Origin: Gallionella sp. | GTDB taxonomy: Bacteria; Pseudomonadota; Gammaproteobacteria; Burkholderiales; Gallionellaceae | NCBI GenBank assembly: GCA_023229845.1 | Contig: JALNYK010000001.1 | Location: 62,001 to 126,000, forward strand | Length of the DNA: 64,000 bases | Direction of reading: 5' to 3' | Part shown: one piece after another, positions 51,771 through 61,953 of the stretch | Numbering within the stretch: position 1 is the first letter of the stretch | Layout: each line of letters begins with the position of its first letter | The notes under the pieces: model-generated | What the model saw: the letters and a program-made list of their open reading frames with translations, nothing else | The model's database searches: none | Told to the model about the DNA's origin: nothing | Position numbers and translations under genes: made by a program

Positions 51771-51786
51771 GCAAATGCCCTCTCGG

Positions 51787-53901
51787 TCAGGCGATCCTGA
51801 AGCGGCCGGCCAGCTCGTCCAGTTGCCGGCTTAGCTTGGCCATCTCCTGGGCAGAGGACGCCGTCTGGGCAGAAGCGATGGTGTTCTCTTCGGTGCCCTG
51901 AGCGATGTTCTCGATGCGCCTTGCAATGTCGCGCGCGGCAAGCGATTGTTCCTGAATTGCGGCGTTGATGTCGTCCACCGCGTGCGCCGCCTGTTGGGCG
52001 GCATCGCGGATGCTGCCGACCGAGTCGCCCGCCTTCCGGGCCAGGCCTACGCCCTCGTTGACGCGCGCCACGCCCACTTCCATTTCCTTCACCGCCAGCG
52101 TGGTGCCTTCCTGTATCTTGCCTATCATGCCGGTGATCTCGGTGGTGGAGGTCGCGGTGCGCTCCGCCAGCTTGCGAACTTCGTCGGCCACCACGGCGAA
52201 GCCGCGCCCCTGCTCGCCCGCACGCGCCGCCTCGATGGCCGCATTCAACGCCAGCAAATTGGTCTGATCGGCGATCTCGCGTATGGAGCTGGCGATACTG
52301 GAAATCTGCATGGAGTATTTTTCCAGTCCGCGTATGGTCGTCGCCACGCTATTCACCGCCGTGGCGATGTTCTCCATCTCGGTCGCGGCACTATGAATAA
52401 TGCGCCCGCCCTCGCTGGCCTGTTCGCTCGATGTCTGGCTGACGCGATGCGCATCGTTCGCATTTTCGCTGACATGATCGATGGAAACGGAAAGCTGCTC
52501 CATCGCAGCCGCCATACCGGAAGCATCGTCCGACTGCCGCTCAGTCACCCTCGAACTGTTCTGCGCCGAGACGGAAACCAGGTTCGAATTCTCGTTAAGC
52601 GCGGTTATCCCCTCGCGCACGCTGGCGATCAGTTCGTGCAGGTTGTTGCGCATCACGGAAAGCGAAGCGACCAAGCCCCCCATCTCGTCCTTGGACGCCG
52701 CCGGCAAGGGGCGGGTCAGGTCGCCAGCCGCAATGGATTTTGCGGCCTCCTGCGCCTCGTTGAGGCCTTGCTTGACCTTGCGAATGATCATGTAGGACTG
52801 CAGCAGCAAGCCCAGCGAGCCGATCATGATCAGCACGGCAAAAATCATCAGGCCGACTTCGGAAGTGTGCTGCGATTTTTCGAACTCGGCCCTGGCGACC
52901 TCGGTCTGGTAGACGATCAATGTATCCATCGCATCATCCAGCGCCTGACGCTCCTCGCGCCCGGCCTTGAGATATCCGGCGAGTATCGAGGGGCTGAAAT
53001 TTCTCGACCGCAATGCAGCCTCCGCCTCATCCTGTTTTGCGCGCCACGCCGAACGAGCGGCTTCGACATTCGCCGCAAGGACTTTTTCTTCCCCGGTCAG
53101 ATAAGTGGCCATGAACTTCTTCCACAGTTCATCCACCTCCCCACGCCGCGCGCCCACCGCATCCAGATGCACTTCGAGCGGATGTTCGTGTATGGCGGAA
53201 ACCGGTCCGGCCGGATCGTGCTGGAACGCCAGCAACAATTCGGTATAGGCCTTGCGCGTATCGGCATCGATCTTGCCGAGGTCGTACATCGGCACGGCGC
53301 GATCTTCATACACCGTCTTGAGCGCGGCGGAAGAAGTGGACAAACCATACCATCCGACCGCGATGGCCACCACGAACCCGGCCAGTCCGCTGCCGGCCAG
53401 CAGCCACAGCCGCGACACGATGCGCATGCCGCCGAACTTGCGTGCCATCCTGGCCAGCGCGTTATTGCTGACCACCTGACCTTCGTCCAGCCGGCTCGAA
53501 CTGTCGCGGCGCATGCGCGCGTAGAGCTCCTCGGCGGCAGTCACTTCCTGGCGCGTAGCGGCGACACGCACCGAGACATAACCCGTTCCGTCGGCCAGCG
53601 GCGACGCATAGGCGCGCACCCAGTAATGGTCGCCGTTCTTGCACCGGTTCTTCACCAGCCCGGTCCACGGACGGCCTTGCTTCAGGGTGTCCCACAGATC
53701 GCGGAATGCCTCCTCCGGCATATCTGGATGGCGCACGATGTTGTGCGGCTGCCCGATCAACTCTTCGCGCGTGAAACCGGAAAGCTCGACGAATGCATCA
53801 TTGGCGCTGGTGATCTGGCCTTTGAGGTTGGTATAGGAGATGACAGTCCTTCCTTGTGGGAAAGGATGTTCGCGACCAGAAACAGGCTGATTGTTACGCA
53901 T
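51787..53901 (-). CDS. PAS-domain methyl-accepting chemotaxis protein (Aer-like)
   Basis: 704 aa from the ATG at 53901. The PAS domain is at about 15-125 (SYTNLKGQITSANDAFVELS, EELIGQPHNIVRHPDMPEEA), the Aer-type sensor fold. A transmembrane segment is near 175-195, a helical periplasmic domain follows, a second transmembrane segment (IFAVLIMIGSLGLLLQSYMI) is near 350-370, then HAMP. The signalling tip reads EIADQTNLLALNAAIEAARA, then GEQGRGFAVVADEVRKLAER. Likely senses redox or energy state (by analogy with Aer) plus a periplasmic signal. Confidence 0.93.
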   Translation of the reverse strand: MRNNQPVSGREHPFPQGRTVISYTNLKGQITSANDAFVELSGFTREELIGQPHNIVRHPDMPEEAFRDLWDTLKQGRPWTGLVKNRCKNGDHYWVRAYASPLADGTGYVSVRVAATRQEVTAAEELYARMRRDSSSRLDEGQVVSNNALARMARKFGGMRIVSRLWLLAGSGLAGFVVAIAVGWYGLSTSSAALKTVYEDRAVPMYDLGKIDADTRKAYTELLLAFQHDPAGPVSAIHEHPLEVHLDAVGARRGEVDELWKKFMATYLTGEEKVLAANVEAARSAWRAKQDEAEAALRSRNFSPSILAGYLKAGREERQALDDAMDTLIVYQTEVARAEFEKSQHTSEVGLMIFAVLIMIGSLGLLLQSYMIIRKVKQGLNEAQEAAKSIAAGDLTRPLPAASKDEMGGLVASLSVMRNNLHELIASVREGITALNENSNLVSVSAQNSSRVTERQSDDASGMAAAMEQLSVSIDHVSENANDAHRVSQTSSEQASEGGRIIHSAATEMENIATAVNSVATTIRGLEKYSMQISSIASSIREIADQTNLLALNAAIEAARAGEQGRGFAVVADEVRKLAERTATSTTEITGMIGKIQEGTTLAVKEMEVGVARVNEGVGLARKAGDSVGSIRDAAQQAAHAVDDINAAIQEQSLAARDIARRIENIAQGTEENTIASAQTASSAQEMAKLSRQLDELAGRFRIA

Positions 53902-54097
53902 GTAAACCCCCGAGCGATTGTTTTTTGATTTGGCGCTATTGCGCTGATTTTTTAGCAGTATATAGAATAAGAAAATAATAATACTCAAATATATTGCTCG
54001 AAAAATCCCGGCAAGTTCGACCGGGAATCGAGACCATTCCCGACCGGATCACAAGCACGCAAGAATCGAGCCATCGGCTCCGGTATAATCGCGCCGC

Positions 54098-56236
54098 ATG
54101 TCAAACCATAATCCTCCCCTCGAATTACTCGAACTCCTCGCCCCGGCAAAGACCGCCGCCATCGGACGCGAAGCCGTGACGCACGGCGCGGACGCGGTCT
54201 ATATCGGCGGGCCGTCGTTCGGCGCGCGCGACAAGGCGGGCAATGCTATGGAGGACATCGCCGGGCTGGTCGAATTCGCGCACCGTTACCGCGCGAAGAT
54301 CTTCGTCACGCTGAACACCATATTGCACGACGCCGAACTCGAAACGGCGCGCAAGCTCGCGTGGGATTGCTGGGATGCCGGCGTCGATGCGCTGATCGTG
54401 CAGGACATGGGACTGCTGGAACTCGACCTGCCGCCTATAGACCTGCACGCCTCGACCCAGTGCGACATCCGCACGCCGGAGAAGGCGAAATTTCTGTCCG
54501 ATGTCGGCTTCTCGCAGATCGTGCTGGCGCGCGAACTGACGGTCTCGGAGATCGCGAAGGTGCGCGCCGCGGTGCCCGCCGACACCGTGATCGAGCACTT
54601 CATCCACGGCGCGCTGTGCGTCGCCTACTCCGGCCAATGCAACATCAGCCATGCGCACACCGGGCGCTCTGCGAACCGCGGCGACTGCTCGCAGGCCTGC
54701 CGCCTGCCCTACACGCTGACCGACGCGCAGGGCCGCGTGGTCGCGTACGACAAGCACCTGCTGTCGGTGAAGGACAACAACCAGAGCGCGAACCTGCGCG
54801 CGTTGATCGCCGCGGGCGTGCGCAGCTTCAAGATCGAGGGGCGCTACAAGGATGCGGCTTACGTGAAGAACATCACCGGCCACTATCGCATGCTGCTCGA
54901 CGAGATACTGGAAGAACGCAGCGACCTCTCGCGCGCGTCCAGCGGACGCACGAAGCTGCTGTTCACGCCCAACCCGGACAAGACCTTCCATCGCGGAGCG
55001 ACGGACTATTTCACCAACGGCCGCAAGGCCAACATCGGTGCGTTCGACACCCCGACCTTCGTCGGCCTCGAACTGGGCGAGGTCACGCAAGTCGGCGACA
55101 AGTGGTTCGAGATGGAGTCGAACGAAGCGCTAGCGAACAGCGACGGCCTGAACTATCAGCACAAGCGTGTAGTACACGGCTTGCAGGCAAACATCGTCGA
55201 AAACAAAGGCAAGGTGTGGCGCGTGTTCCCGAACGAGCCCATGCATACGCTGGAAGGACTGCGCCCCGGCGTGGTCATCAGCCGCAACCGCGACCACGCC
55301 TGGGAACAGGCGCTGGCGAAGAAGTCAGCAGAACGGCGCATAGGCGTGAGCGCAGCCTTCGCAGAAACTGCCGAAGGGTTTTCGCTGACGCTGCGGGACG
55401 AGGACGGCATCGAAGCTACCGCGAGCATCGCCTTCGACAAGCAAGCCGCACAACACCCGGCCGAGGCGAAAAAGAGTCTGCGCGAACAGCTCGACCGCTT
55501 CGGCAGCAGCGATTTCGAGTTGCGCCCACCGTCCCCTCTCCCTTGCAGGGAGAGGGCTAGGGAGAGGGTAGAAACTCTGCCACTCAACGACTCTACCCCC
55601 ACCCCAACCCTCCCCCTGCAAGGGGGAGGGAGTGATTCCGCTCCCATCACAATTAACTGGTCCCAGCCCTGGTTCGTCCCCGGCTCTGCGATCAACAAGC
55701 TGCGCCGCGATGCGGTGGGGAAGCTCGAAGCTGCCCGCCTCGCCGCCCATGTCCGCCCGCAGCGCAAGGCCGCGTGCGGAGGGGTGGCGGCACAGCCGCC
55801 GGGAACCCACCGGCCTACCCCTTGCGGGTGCGCAGAGCCGCCCGCGCAGTATCCGGAAGAGTCGCTATCCTTCCTCGCCAACGTCTACAACAGCGCGGCG
55901 CGGGCCTTCTACGCGAAGCACGGCGTCAGGGTGGTCGCGGCGGCCTACGAGTCGCACCGCGAGACCGGCGAAGTCTCGCTGATGGTCACGCGCCACTGCA
56001 TACGCTACTCGATGAGCCTGTGCCCCAAGCAGGCCAAGGGCGTGGTCGGCGTGCAGGGGCAGGTGCGCGCCGAGCCGATGACGCTGGTCAACGGCAGCGA
56101 GCAGCTGCGGCTGGAGTTCGACTGCAAGGCTTGCGAGATGCATGTGATCGGCAAGATCAAGAAACACATCCTGAAAATGCCATCTCCGACTTCGGTTCCA
56201 GTGATGTTTCATCCGCGCCGCCCGCCCGCCGGTTGA
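54098..56236 (+). CDS. rlhA: U32 family protein, RlhA-like 23S rRNA hydroxylation factor
   Basis: 712 aa. Landmarks: ELLAPAKTAAIGREAVTHGA, DAVYIGGPSFGAR, EHFIHGALCVAYSGQCNISH, SANRGDCSQACRLPY, which are U32 hallmarks with the conserved cysteines. The long C-terminal part, including a late LRLEFDCKACEMHVIGK, favours the RlhA (YdcP) type, which hydroxylates a 23S rRNA cytidine, over the shorter TrhP type. Residues about 478-512 are encoded by an inserted palindromic repeat and are low complexity; a second odd Pro/Ala-rich stretch near 560-590 may also be an insertion. The reading frame stays open. Confidence 0.85.
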   Translation: MSNHNPPLELLELLAPAKTAAIGREAVTHGADAVYIGGPSFGARDKAGNAMEDIAGLVEFAHRYRAKIFVTLNTILHDAELETARKLAWDCWDAGVDALIVQDMGLLELDLPPIDLHASTQCDIRTPEKAKFLSDVGFSQIVLARELTVSEIAKVRAAVPADTVIEHFIHGALCVAYSGQCNISHAHTGRSANRGDCSQACRLPYTLTDAQGRVVAYDKHLLSVKDNNQSANLRALIAAGVRSFKIEGRYKDAAYVKNITGHYRMLLDEILEERSDLSRASSGRTKLLFTPNPDKTFHRGATDYFTNGRKANIGAFDTPTFVGLELGEVTQVGDKWFEMESNEALANSDGLNYQHKRVVHGLQANIVENKGKVWRVFPNEPMHTLEGLRPGVVISRNRDHAWEQALAKKSAERRIGVSAAFAETAEGFSLTLRDEDGIEATASIAFDKQAAQHPAEAKKSLREQLDRFGSSDFELRPPSPLPCRERARERVETLPLNDSTPTPTLPLQGGGSDSAPITINWSQPWFVPGSAINKLRRDAVGKLEAARLAAHVRPQRKAACGGVAAQPPGTHRPTPCGCAEPPAQYPEESLSFLANVYNSAARAFYAKHGVRVVAAAYESHRETGEVSLMVTRHCIRYSMSLCPKQAKGVVGVQGQVRAEPMTLVNGSEQLRLEFDCKACEMHVIGKIKKHILKMPSPTSVPVMFHPRRPPAG
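55532..55633. repeat. Double-hairpin repeat inserted in frame in the RlhA-like gene
   Basis: Two perfect hairpins: CCCTCTCCC and GGGAGAGGG (55534-55556) and CCCTCCCCCT and AGGGGGAGGG (55608-55630), with an inner GGGTAGA/TCTACCC pair. It encodes SPLPCRERARERVETLPLND, then PTPTLPLQGGG, peptides typical of dispersed palindromic repeats. Confidence 0.85.
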
Positions 56237-56274
56237 ATGGCGTAAACTGGCTGCGAGCAGGGATTATTTGAAGC

Positions 56275-59112
56275 ATGCACGCCATGAGCACAACAAATAC
56301 AACCGACCCGAAGAGTTACATGAGCATCGCAAAATCGCTGACATGGCGTTACGCGATCGCGCTGTCCCTGGTGGCGACGCTGTCGACGGCTGCATGGCTC
56401 AGCCTGGACCTTGTAATCTCCGAGCAGCAGAGCACGGCGGCGGTGGTCAATGTGAGCGGCCGGCAGCGCATGCTCAGCCAGCGCACCGCGCTGTACTCGA
56501 ATCTGCTGGTGCATGCGCGCAAGACCGAGCGGCCGGGCATACGCGCGAAGCTGAAAGAGGCTGTCGATCTGCTGGACGCTTCGCATCAGGGCCTGACGCA
56601 TGGCGACAAGGCCATGGGGCTGCCCGACACCATGTCCCCCGCAGTGCACGCGATGTACTTCGACGGCCCGGACCCGCTCGACGTGCAAGTAGAAACCTAT
56701 ATCAAAACGGTTCGCGACCTGCTGTTGCAAGACGATGCCGCATTGATGCCGGACAACCCCTTGCTGCAATACATCACCCGAACCGCGCCGACCACGCTGG
56801 TCTACGCGCTCGACCGGATGGTGCAGCAATATCAACTGGAAGGCGAGGCATCCGTGGCTCGCCTGCAGAAAGCCGAAACGATATTCTGGGTCGTCACGCT
56901 GTTGTTGTTGATACTGGAAGCGGCGCTGATTTTTCATCCTTTTACACGGCACGTCAGAAACATCATCGGCAAGTTGCAGAGCGTGACCGGGGAACTGCGA
57001 TTGCAGCAGGAACATCTCGAGGAATCGGTCAGGCAACGCACGCTGGACCTGGAAAACAGAAGCAAGGAACTGGCCGAGAGCGAGGAGAAATTTCGCCGGA
57101 TCGGCACTTCGGCGCAAGACGCCATCATGATCGTGGGCGCGGATGAAAAGGTAACCTACTGGAACCCCGCTGCCGAAAAGATTTTCGGTTACCCAGCGGA
57201 CGAAGCCATCGGCAAGAACATGCACGCCCTGCTTACGCCCGCGCACTATCTCGATGCGGCGCATAGCGGCTTCGGCCATTTCCGGCATTCCGGCGAAGGG
57301 CCTGTCATAGGCAAGACGTTCGAGATCACCGCATTGCGCAAGAGCGGCGAAGCCTTCCCCGTCGAGCTGTCGATTTCCGCGTTCAAGTTGCAGGATGGCT
57401 GGTACGCGCTGGGCATCATTCGCGACATCACCGAACGCAAGCTTTCCGAAGAGAACCTGCGCATTATCGCCAGCGTTTTCGGCAACAGCCAGGAAGCCAT
57501 CCTGATTACCGATGCCAACAACAGCATTGTGGACGTCAACCCGGCCTTCATCCATATCACCGGCTACAGCCGCGATGAGGTGCTGGGCCGCGATCCGAAG
57601 CTGCTGAATTCGGGACATCACGACAGCGACTTCTACGCCGCGATGTGGCAAGACCTGAAAGAGAAAAGAAGCTGGCGCGGCGAAATCTGGAACCGCCGCA
57701 AATCCGGCGAAATTTATGCGGAACTGCTCTCGATTTCGGTCATCAGCGACGACAACGGCAAAGCGCAACGCTACGTCGGCGTGTTCTCGGATATCAGCAA
57801 TCTCAAGGCCCACGAAGCCGAACTGAACCGCATCGCCCATTACGATGCGCTGACCGGCATTCCCAACCGGATGCTGCTGGCCGACCGCATGAAGCAGGCC
57901 ATCGCGCACACGATGCGCGAACAGCTCATGGTGGCGGTCTGCTATCTCGATCTCGACGGCTTCAAGGGCATCAACGACACCATGGGGCACGATGCGGGCG
58001 ACCTGGTGTTGATTGAGGTGGCCAAGCGACTCAAGAGCACCATACGCGGCGGCGACACCGTCGCCCGTCTGGGCGGAGACGAATTCGTGGTGGTGCTGCT
58101 CGATCTGGAGAGAGGCGATGAGTGCGTGGCGACGCTTGAGCGTTTGCTTGCAGCGATCTCTGCGCCGATGACGATCAAGGACAGCACGCTGGCGCTGAGC
58201 ACCAGCATCGGCGTCAGCATCTATCCGCTGGACGATGAAGATCCCGACACGCTGCTGCGGCATGCCGACCAGGCCATGTACATGGCCAAACAATCCGGCA
58301 AAAACCGCTTCCATATTTACGATCCCGCGCTGGACATGCACACCCGCAACCAGAACGAATTCCTGAACAATATCCGCTACGGACTGGAGCACGAACAGTT
58401 CGAACTGCACTACCAGCCTAAAATCGACTTGCGCACCAAACAACTGGCCGGCGTGGAAGCGCTGATCCGCTGGCGGCACCCAGAACGCGGCCTGCTTTTC
58501 CCGGCAGAGTTCCTGCGCCCCGTCGAGAACACCGAACTCGACATCGAAATCGGCGATTGGGTGATCGCCACGGCGCTTACCCAAATCGACCGCTGGCGCC
58601 GCGCCGGGCTGGACATCGAAGTCAGCATCAATATTTCGGCCTACCATCTGGAATTCCGCGGCTTCGCGGAAAAGTTGCACCAGCATCTGGCGCATTACCC
58701 TGACCTGCCGTCGGGCAGGATGCAGATCGAAGTGCTGGAAACGGTGGCGCTCAAGGACATCGCCATCGTGCGCGAAGTGCTCGAAACCTGCCGCAACTTC
58801 GGCGTGCGATTCGCCCTGGACGATTTCGGCACCGGCTACTCTTCGCTGTCCTACCTCAGCGGCCTGCCGGTGGACGTGCTCAAGATAGACCAGTCCTTCG
58901 TGCGTGACATGCTGGAAGACAAGGGCGACATGGCCATCGTTCAGGGCATTATCGCCTTGGCCCAGGCCTTCGACAGGCAGACCGTAGCCGAAGGCATCGA
59001 GACCGAAGCACATTACCGGGCCTTGCTCGACATGGGCTGCGAACTGGGCCAGGGATACGGCATCGCCCGCCCGATGCCGGCGGACGAACTGGCCCGCTGG
59101 CGGGCCGGATAA
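56275..59112 (+). CDS. PilJ-N / PAS / PAS / GGDEF / EAL signalling protein
   Basis: 945 aa. Transmembrane segment at about 25-45, a periplasmic PilJ-type N-terminal domain (NVSGRQRMLSQRTALYSNLL), second transmembrane segment near 203-222, two PAS domains (about 265-385 and 390-505), a GGDEF domain with intact RLGGDEFVVVL, and an EAL domain with GVEALIRWRHPERG and DDFGTGYSSLSYL. Makes and/or breaks down cyclic di-GMP. An earlier ATG codon pair is possible; an internal start at MSIAKSLTWRYAIAL is the alternative. Confidence 0.93.
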   Translation: MHAMSTTNTTDPKSYMSIAKSLTWRYAIALSLVATLSTAAWLSLDLVISEQQSTAAVVNVSGRQRMLSQRTALYSNLLVHARKTERPGIRAKLKEAVDLLDASHQGLTHGDKAMGLPDTMSPAVHAMYFDGPDPLDVQVETYIKTVRDLLLQDDAALMPDNPLLQYITRTAPTTLVYALDRMVQQYQLEGEASVARLQKAETIFWVVTLLLLILEAALIFHPFTRHVRNIIGKLQSVTGELRLQQEHLEESVRQRTLDLENRSKELAESEEKFRRIGTSAQDAIMIVGADEKVTYWNPAAEKIFGYPADEAIGKNMHALLTPAHYLDAAHSGFGHFRHSGEGPVIGKTFEITALRKSGEAFPVELSISAFKLQDGWYALGIIRDITERKLSEENLRIIASVFGNSQEAILITDANNSIVDVNPAFIHITGYSRDEVLGRDPKLLNSGHHDSDFYAAMWQDLKEKRSWRGEIWNRRKSGEIYAELLSISVISDDNGKAQRYVGVFSDISNLKAHEAELNRIAHYDALTGIPNRMLLADRMKQAIAHTMREQLMVAVCYLDLDGFKGINDTMGHDAGDLVLIEVAKRLKSTIRGGDTVARLGGDEFVVVLLDLERGDECVATLERLLAAISAPMTIKDSTLALSTSIGVSIYPLDDEDPDTLLRHADQAMYMAKQSGKNRFHIYDPALDMHTRNQNEFLNNIRYGLEHEQFELHYQPKIDLRTKQLAGVEALIRWRHPERGLLFPAEFLRPVENTELDIEIGDWVIATALTQIDRWRRAGLDIEVSINISAYHLEFRGFAEKLHQHLAHYPDLPSGRMQIEVLETVALKDIAIVREVLETCRNFGVRFALDDFGTGYSSLSYLSGLPVDVLKIDQSFVRDMLEDKGDMAIVQGIIALAQAFDRQTVAEGIETEAHYRALLDMGCELGQGYGIARPMPADELARWRAG

Positions 59113-59208
59113 TGCCGGTCTCTGGTAGAATAAAACATGTTCAAGTAGAGATATAAACCTTATCCCATCCGCGTTCTGGTTCATCTTTACTGCCAGAAAG
59201 GACTCGTT

Positions 59209-60069
59209 GTGAATGCAGCTGCATCCCTGCGCCAGGCGCTGGATCACCTTGGCACATTGCCTCCCATCCCGCGCATCGCGCAAAAAATTCTTTCGCTGAA
59301 AATTAACAGCGACGAGGGCGAACGGATATTGCTCGAGTTGATCGAAAAAGATCCTCCCATCCTGACCAAGGTCATCGGCCTGGCCAATTCGCCCTTGTTC
59401 GGCACGGGCCGGAAAATCCTGAGCCTGCACGAGGCAGCAACCATACTCGGCAGCAAACGCATCAAAATGGTCGCCCTCAGTTTCGCGATGATGTCGTCCA
59501 TGACCAGAAAACCGGCCGGACAGCTGGACATTCAGGGCTTATGGCAGCACAGCCTGTCCGTCGCCATGACCATGGATACCCTGGCCCGCCTGATGCCGCG
59601 CGAGCTTCGCCCCTCGGACGAAGAAATCTATCTCGCCGGATTGCTGCACGACATCGGCTTTCTGGTGCTGGACTACCTCGACCCCCGACTCAGCAATGCA
59701 TTCCATGCCCGTCTGGCCGCAGAGCCACCGTGTACGGTGGAAGAAGCCGAAGCGACAATGCTGGAAACCAGCCACGGCGAACTGGGCGCCGAACTCGGTC
59801 GCCACTGGAACCTGCCGGAAACCATTATTTCCGTGCTGCATTACCACCACAACCCAAGCGACCAACGGGCAGCCTCAGGACAGCCGCTGGTTGCAATGAC
59901 CAACCTTGCGGAAAAGCTGCTGCCCACGTTCGGTATGGTCGAGCCAGTGCCTATGGATATTGCCGACGAAGAGTGGCAATCTCTCGGCATCGATCCGCTG
60001 AAAGCGGACGAGGTCAGAATCAAGGTCCAAGAGCACATCAGGAATGTGACCGCGGCGATCAACGACTGA
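59209..60069 (+). CDS. HDOD-domain signalling protein
   Basis: 286 aa with a GTG start preceded by AAAGGA. HDOD landmarks: LPPIPRIAQKILSLKIN, DPPILTKVIGLANSPLFG, LHDIGFLVLDYL, ETIISVLHYHHNP. HDOD proteins act in bacterial signalling, often with cyclic di-GMP or chemotaxis; here it lies just after the GGDEF-EAL gene and before the haemerythrin kinase, on the same strand. Confidence 0.92.
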   Translation: MNAAASLRQALDHLGTLPPIPRIAQKILSLKINSDEGERILLELIEKDPPILTKVIGLANSPLFGTGRKILSLHEAATILGSKRIKMVALSFAMMSSMTRKPAGQLDIQGLWQHSLSVAMTMDTLARLMPRELRPSDEEIYLAGLLHDIGFLVLDYLDPRLSNAFHARLAAEPPCTVEEAEATMLETSHGELGAELGRHWNLPETIISVLHYHHNPSDQRAASGQPLVAMTNLAEKLLPTFGMVEPVPMDIADEEWQSLGIDPLKADEVRIKVQEHIRNVTAAIND

Positions 60070-60170
60070 GAACGGTTCACGGCAACACGGCCGACGCAAC
60101 AACATGGATGGCAGGGGCGCGGCGCACCGTGCCCCACGATTCTATCCAACAATTGGAAAGGTCCCGATCG

Positions 60171-61517
60171 ATGAAAGCTTTTGTCTGGAATGCCCGTTTC
60201 GAAACCGGCATCGCTTCGGTAGACGAACAACATCAGCGGCTGGTCGAAATCGTCAATCGCATCGGCAATGTGCTGATAGCCGGCAATGCCGACGAAGACT
60301 CTATCGGCAAGGTGTTTACCGAACTGGCCGGGTATGCGACCTACCATTTTGCCGACGAAGAACGCTTGATGGCCGAAACCGGAGTATCCGCCAGCCATAT
60401 CGAGCTGCATCGGCAACACCATCGTCAATTCGTCGAGCAACTCACCAGCATGTGGAAGGGGCGCGCCGATCTCGGCAGCCCGGCCGAGGTGCTCCATGGA
60501 TTCCTCTCATCATGGCTGACTTTCCACATTCTCGAAGAAGACCAGTCGATGGCGCGGCAAATCGCGCAGATACACCGTGGCGAGACGGCGGAAGAGGCGT
60601 TTCGGCAGGAACAGCTTCCTTCCGACCAGAGCAGCGCAGTGCTGCTGTCGGCGATGCACCAGCTCTATCGCGTGCTTTCGTTGCAGAACCAGGCGCTGGC
60701 CGAATCCAACACCCTGCTTGAACAGAAGGTGGACGAGCGCACCCGCGAACTGCTGCAATCCGGCAAGATGGCAGCCATCGGCCAGCTGGCAGCCGGAGTC
60801 GCCCATGAGATCAACAACCCCGTCGGCTTCGTCAATTCCAACCTCGCCACACTGCGCCGTTATGCCGCGCAATTGCTCGCTATCATCGACGCCTGCGCAG
60901 CCAGCCCGGCAGCCAATACCGAACTCGAAAAACATCTCGCCAGAAGCAAGACCGATCTCGCATTCCTACGCGAGGATCTGCCTGCGCTGCTCAATGAATC
61001 GCAAGAAGGACTAGATCGCGTCACACGCATCGTGCAGGCGCTCAAGGATTTCGCGCACGCCGATCCCACCGAGATGCAGGATTCGGATTTGCTGGCCGGA
61101 CTGGAAAGCACACTCGATGTGGTCTGGAACGAGCTCAGGAACAAAGCGAAAATCGCGCGCGAGCTTGCCCCGCTGCCGCCGGTGCGCTGCATCCCCGGCC
61201 AGATCAACCAGGTCTTCATGAACCTGTTGCTCAACGCCGTGCAAGCCATCGAAAGCCGCGGCATCATCACACTGCAAAGCGGTCACGACGACAAGGGCGT
61301 GTGGATCGCCATCGCCGACAACGGCTGCGGCATGACGGAAGACGTGCGCAAACATCTGTTCGAACCATTCTTCACCACTCGGCCGGTAGGCCAGGGAACC
61401 GGCTTGGGCCTGTCCGTTTCCTGGGACATCGTCGTAAACAAACACGGCGGTCGCATCGACGTGGAAAGCGAACCCGGCAAAGGCAGCCGCTTCACGGTGT
61501 GGCTGCCGCTGAAATAA
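60171..61517 (+). CDS. Bacteriohaemerythrin-histidine kinase
   Basis: 448 aa from the ATG at 60171; the longer open frame upstream is a shadow of the HDOD gene. Residues 1-135 are haemerythrin-like with the iron-ligand pattern SVDEQHQRLVEIVNRI, ATYHFADEERLM, HIELHRQHHRQF, TFHILEEDQS. After a short coiled coil, the kinase has an H-box AAGVAHEINNPVGFVNSNLA, N-box MNLLLNAVQAIE, IADNGCGM and GTGLGLSVS. No transmembrane segment. Likely a cytoplasmic oxygen sensor kinase (inference). No response regulator gene adjoins it. Confidence 0.93.
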   Translation: MKAFVWNARFETGIASVDEQHQRLVEIVNRIGNVLIAGNADEDSIGKVFTELAGYATYHFADEERLMAETGVSASHIELHRQHHRQFVEQLTSMWKGRADLGSPAEVLHGFLSSWLTFHILEEDQSMARQIAQIHRGETAEEAFRQEQLPSDQSSAVLLSAMHQLYRVLSLQNQALAESNTLLEQKVDERTRELLQSGKMAAIGQLAAGVAHEINNPVGFVNSNLATLRRYAAQLLAIIDACAASPAANTELEKHLARSKTDLAFLREDLPALLNESQEGLDRVTRIVQALKDFAHADPTEMQDSDLLAGLESTLDVVWNELRNKAKIARELAPLPPVRCIPGQINQVFMNLLLNAVQAIESRGIITLQSGHDDKGVWIAIADNGCGMTEDVRKHLFEPFFTTRPVGQGTGLGLSVSWDIVVNKHGGRIDVESEPGKGSRFTVWLPLK

Positions 61518-61953
61518 CATCGCCCCAATAGAAACGTTAACGTGAAACTCGCGTAGCGATTCGTTCGCCTCCTCGCCCGCTTGCGGGAGAGGAGAGCATA
61601 GCGAGGAGCCGAGGTGAGGGAGAGCGTAGCGAGGGTTCCGGGCATGGCAAGTTTCATAATTAGGGGGACATACTTGCCATGCCCGTTAACAACATGACAC
61701 CGGCCATCATACGCACCATGTAGATCATGCCCGGGGCCGCCGTCCAGGTTCGCGCATAACACCCCGCACCCCTCCCCGGAACCGGCCGGTCGATTCGGCT
61801 TCCCCCTAGAGGGTATTACCTGCATTCCCAGAGGCGAATGCTCCTTCGACTATCCCCCTGCCTGCGCTGAATAGGCAGAATGCCCCCACTCTGTAACATT
61901 GCTCCATGCCAGAAATACATTCCCGCCCCCCCGTTGAACCGATGGAGAATCGA
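61518..61953. other. 436-bp gap containing a dispersed repeat
   Basis: The left part is the TAACGTGAAACTCGCG-family repeat (61538-61690). The rest (61691-61953) has no supported ORF; I see no clear promoter or RNA there apart from the Shine-Dalgarno of the small membrane protein. Confidence 0.6.
61538..61690. repeat. Dispersed TAACGTGAAACTCGCG repeat, longest copy
   Basis: Begins TTAACGTGAAACTCGCG and ends CTTGCCATGCCCGTTAA, so its ends form a short TTAACG/CGTTAA inverted pair. An inner pair GCATGGCAAG and CTTGCCATGC flanks a 19-bp centre. Contains CTCGCCCGCTTGCGGGAGAGG. Confidence 0.85.
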
